DNA of 64,000 bases from Welwitschia mirabilis (Eukaryota > Gnetophyta > Gnetopsida > Welwitschiales), in the NCBI GenBank assembly GCA_051453625.1, contig JBOZIK010000001.1, positions 113,469,862 through 113,533,861 on the forward strand, in the 5' to 3' direction. Positions within the stretch are counted from its first letter, which is position 1; the number at the start of each line of letters is the position of its first letter. A model generated the notes under the pieces. That model did no database searches and was not told where the DNA came from. It saw only the letters and a program-made list of their open reading frames with translations. A program made the translations under genes and the position numbers. Positions 60,608 to 64,000 of the stretch are shown in pieces.

Positions 60608-61500
60608 GAAAACAAATTTGGTGAGTCTTTTGAAAACAACTACTTATGTAGCTCCAAGAGATTCCCACTTCCTTGCTTCCAGATCATGTCTACAATCCTA
60701 TTCCATCACAACATGCCTCTTGCTTTGTGCCATCAGTAACCTTTGTCAGGAAATCAACAAGATTCGCATGCATGTCAATATTCCAAACATCTAATAGGCC
60801 TTTTTCAAACTTCTGCCTAATGAAATGATATTTAATATCAGTGTGCTTAGTTCGGGTATGATAAGTAGGATTCTTCGTCAGATCTATGGCACTCTAACTG
60901 TTACAATGCATGACAAACTTGGTTTGACTAAGGCCATACCAACCAACAAGGCCATGTAGCCACAACATCTCCTTCGCAGCTTCTATCAAGGCAACATACT
61001 TAGCTTTCGTAGTGGAAGGAGCAACATTTGATTATAGACAAGACATCCAGTTAACAACTCCACCACTAAGAATAAAGACATACCCAATAGTAGACCTTCT
61101 GATATCCCTACAACCAGCGTAATCAACATCTACATACATTGTAACATGCAAATCAGCACTGCCAGAATACAAACTCATGTGTTGGGTGCCCTTCAAGTAA
61201 CAAAGTATCCATTTTACTACTTCCCAATACTCTTTTCCAAGATTACTCATAAAAAGAGAGACAACTCCCACGACATGAGCGATGTCTAGTCTAGTACACA
61301 CTATGGCATACATCAGGCTTTTCACAGCTGATTTATCAGGCACACTTGTCATTTCTACCTTCTCCTTCTCTGAAGTAGGATAACCTTGAAGAGTCAATAG
61401 GAAATGTGTAGCTAGAGGAGTACAAACAAGTTTACAATCTAACATGTTAAAACATTTCAAAACTTTATCAATATATTAAGATTGGGTCGCTTCATTCACA
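60608..61500 (-). pseudogene. pol: Copia RT end and RNase H remnant
   Basis: A 142-codon open frame (61460-61032) preceded by YIDKVLKCFNML reads the Copia RT tail and RNase H: CKLVCTPLATHFLL, SLMYAIVCTRLDIAHVVGVV (family Y-x-x-x-x-T-R-P-D), WILCYLKGTQ, MYVDVDYAGC and RRSTIGYVFILSGG. After one stop at 61032 it continues VAPSTTKAKYVALIEAAKEM (catalytic-region S-T-x-A-E-Y) and KHTDIKYHFIRQKFEKG down to about 60800. It is the least damaged coding sequence among the retroelements here, but lacks the RT active site. Confidence 0.85.
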
Positions 61501-61546
61501 AGCTTCACTCTAAAATATCAAGAAAAACTCCAAGACCTCGAACTAA

Positions 61547-61560
61547 GGCTCTGATACTAA
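61547..61560 (-). other. Primer binding site of deleted Copia
   Basis: Minus strand: ttagtatcagagcc, one mismatch from ttggtatcagagcc, one base after the LTR end. Confidence 0.85.
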
Positions 61561-61561
61561 T

Positions 61562-61876
61562 TGTTATGGAGACCAACATAGCAAACAAAAAAAGCAAGCA
61601 AAAGAACACAGAAGATTGAATGTGGAAAACCCTAATGCAAGGAAAAACCACGAGAAGTAGGCAAAGCTCTTAATCTTCTTCAAGGAGCAAAAGAAATCTA
61701 TACAAAACAAACCTCTAAGCAACCTTTAACTAGGTTGGGGGTTTCAAGCCAACTCAATCTAGGAAGTTCTAGAAAGTTCCTCCACTTCTCTTCCCCTTTC
61801 TTTTTTTTAATGCCCCAACATTAAGACATAACGAGATAATTAAAAAAAGACAAATTTGGCTTCACCTTTCCTAACA
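61562..61876 (-). repeat. 5' LTR of deleted Copia (315 bp)
   Basis: Partner of 60229-60596. In element orientation it starts TGTTAGGAAAGG and ends CCATAACA. It retains the heat-shock-type site at 61761-61780 with one pentamer changed (aggaagttctagaaagttcc). Confidence 0.85.
61761..61780 (-). promoter_or_regulatory. Heat-shock element in the 5' LTR, one pentamer mutated
   Basis: aggaagttctagaaagttcc keeps three of the four GAA/TTC pentamers, still enough for a minimal trimer site. Confidence 0.65.
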
Positions 61877-64000
61877 AAAATAATATCAAACTTCAAAAAT
61901 CTCGAAGAATATCAAGTTTCCATTCTAGAGCCATTCAAATGTTGTGCAGTTCTAAACTCTAAAAAATATGTGGATACGAATAATGATGACCATCACTACA
62001 TTCATGATTATTAGCACTATTTTATTTGACAATGTTGTATCCATCGTTTAGGATGCAAGTATCAAAGTTCCCAAACCACAAGCCTCAAAAAGCACCTTTG
62101 TAGCTAAAGAAAAAGAGGACAATAGGAGATGTGGCTAAAGCAAGGGGGAGAAGCTAGAGTAAAGGGACTTCTTGTGGCAGGAATATGGAATGTTGAATTT
62201 GGAAGAAAAAGGACAAAGGAGGACTGGTTCTATGCTTCATCATAAGTTCACATTCGATGATGAAGATTTAAATGCCATGAAAAGCAAAGAATCTTCTTAT
62301 TTCATAATCCATAGCAACCTAAATCCATCCACAATGTTTCAAATCCAAATTCCATGAGTCCATGAGTTCATGAGTTCCAATCTCCTTTAGTTGACTTAAG
62401 ATTATAATTGTTGCAGTAATGAACCTTCAAATCTCCTTAAGTCATAAATTTAAGAATATGGTTGTTTTCTTTCCATTTGAACTTCTTCCTTGCTTACGCT
62501 TTCCCAAATGTGTTTCATGGCTTTGTGTCATGGGCACATATTGTGACTAATTCCTCTTGGACGTACCATTCTGTCATGTCACTGAATCATTGCAACTGGC
62601 ATGTAGCCTGTTATAGTGTGGGTGTGGAAAGGTAAAGCTCAAGAGAACACTCTCTTGCTTGTGTGTAATTGACTAAACATCTACAAATACATATTGATTC
62701 AAAACTATTGATGCAACTGAGATGTTTAGGCATGTGTTTCCCATAAAACTGCCATATTCTTCATCGCTAACTTCATTTCGTTTAAAGGCTTTGGCACATC
62801 AAGGTTCTTGAAGTGTCCAATTGCAAATGAAGAAACAACAAAGTTGCACAACCTTTTTATGTGAGATGCATTAACTTAGCATTAGGAATTAAATGAAGTC
62901 ACAAAATGAAATAATGTTATTCAACAAAGTGCAAGATCCTTCTATGAAACATAGTGCCAAATCATTTCTAACGTATTTGTCGCATTTTCAGTTCATTTCA
63001 TAAGATATGTTTTCACGAAAATTGTTGAATTGGAGGTCTTAGCACTTTTCTTTCGGTGGTAGAATAGTTTTCATTTTTCAAGCAATCTTTTTCTTCACAA
63101 GAGCCCTAAGGTTTAATTAGCCTGGTCCAAAGCTTGGTCCTCTTAGTGTGTAAGTTTTTGTCATAGATGTCAAAGTAGTAAGTAAAGATGAAGGCAAGAG
63201 AGTTATGTTAAGACTTGTAATGTTCATGTACATAACTTTCACATGCTAATGGTTGGTCAGCCTGTGATTCTTTAAAAAGCTTAATTTGTGTTAAACTAAC
63301 ATCAATCACACATGTCTAAGTTTTATTTGCAAAATCAGCATCGTATCCAGGCAACCAAATCTGTTGAGCAAGTGACTAGACTGTTATCAACTAAACAACC
63401 TTTAGATAGATTCATGTTGGAGACCAAATTCTTGATTTGATGATTGAACTAATAGAACCATATCAGCAGAATTGGCATGGGCAACTAGATGTCTTAGGGT
63501 GATTGATTTGAAACTTGATTAAGCATTGTGTATTTTCCAAATGTTCTTGGGGAAATGGATATCTCTCAGGAAAACCAGATGAGCAGTCGTTATGAGTTCA
63601 AACAATCCAATTTGGAATTGAAGTAACCAAGGTCAGTCAGAGATCATGGTCTTCAAGTTCCTAAATGTACTCTCAATGGAAAAAAGGCCACTTCCTTCAA
63701 CTAGGATTCATTCTCTCATTCAAAAGATTATACTTTCTACTGACTTGAGCTGCTCTTGTAATCTTCTATCTATCAAGCACCCACTTTTGCTATTAATCAA
63801 GCATCTAAGGCATCATTGTGCACTTCAGTTTAATGTTCAGTGCACTTTGAGGCACACTTTCTGTATTCGTCCATGCTTTTCTGTGGTTGAGACTTACCCT
63901 TAAGTGTATTTGTTGAAAAGGATGTTCTTAGGCATACAAAACCCGAAGTTTAGGCATAAGAACAAAGAATTGAAATTGCTTTAGTGGATTCCAAGAGTCA
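61877..64000. other. No supported gene
   Basis: Open frames at 62172-62357 and 63646-63903 show no family signal or splice partner. The segment 62270-62330 resembles 51500-51565, and 62353-62378 has a run of gagt(c/t)catga words like the left end of the hAT-like element, suggesting a shared dispersed repeat. Confidence 0.35.

Larger units (their letters stand above)
60229..61876 (-). mobile_element. Internally deleted Ty1/Copia element
   Basis: In minus orientation: 5' LTR 61876-61562, PBS 61560-61547, a leader of about 50 bases that runs straight into the end of the RT domain, RNase H, PPT 60607-60597, 3' LTR 60596-60229. The whole is 1,648 bp. Gag, protease, integrase and most of RT are absent, so this is a deletion derivative that would depend on proteins from a full-length relative. 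LTRs begin TGTTAG and end ACA. Flanks are A-rich (gaaaa on the left, aaaat on the right), so the target duplication is uncertain. Confidence 0.85.

Noticed and set aside
1-64000. CRISPR arrays, bacterial operons, rRNA or intact tRNA genes
   Set aside because: None seen. Intron-containing gene structure and plant retroelements show nuclear plant DNA.

Overview
This window is plant nuclear DNA: AT-rich (about 30% GC by eye), strongly depleted in CG dinucleotides, and made almost entirely of old, stop-riddled retrotransposons nested in one another. The repertoire (chromovirus Ty3/Gypsy with 3.6-kb LTRs, Ty1/Copia, L1-type LINEs, and a second LINE type with a GDFN endonuclease and a YVDD reverse transcriptase) plus the low gene density suggest a large-genome vascular plant. 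A gymnosperm would fit, but the sequence does not prove it. Several N runs are scaffold gaps.

Layout. 1-4.09 kb: two diverged direct repeats of 1.1 kb, about 2.4 kb apart. 4.09-16.13 kb: a Tekay/Del-like Ty3/Gypsy composite (LTR remnant, PBS, decayed gag-pol with chromodomain, 3.6-kb LTR, second PBS and internal start, gap, third LTR copy). 16.13-20.45 kb: an L1-type LINE on the minus strand. 20.6-36.4 kb: a second LINE family (called LINE-B here) on the minus strand, whose endonuclease segment is repeated about four times in tandem with a ~0.91-kb period. That array is split by an unidentified 1.3-kb insertion and by a 7.9-kb Copia element (25180-33038) bounded by matching TTTAC duplications. 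38.2-47.7 kb: a LINE-B 3' tail, a minus-strand Ty3/Gypsy gag-pol relic, and a plus-strand LINE-B copy.

48.86-50.58 kb holds the only convincing host gene: four phase-0 exons of a PhzF-family (phenazine-biosynthesis-like isomerase/epimerase) protein on the minus strand, intact, with GT-AG introns. The 5' exon or exons are not visible. Just upstream, 51576-52515, is a 940-bp non-autonomous hAT-like element with terminal inverted repeats, an imperfect 8-bp target duplication and dense GAGTC motifs at both ends.

55.05-59.7 kb is a second L1-type LINE on the minus strand. 60229-61876 is a short, internally deleted Copia element with two LTRs, PBS, PPT and an RNase H remnant. Its LTRs carry a textbook heat-shock element just upstream of a TATA-like motif. 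The last 2 kb shows no gene.

The genes do not form a pathway. The window is a record of successive insertions around one metabolic-enzyme gene. The most notable items are the heat-shock-element LTR, the tandem endonuclease array, the GAGTC-rich hAT-like element, and a short CG-retaining island inside the large Copia element.
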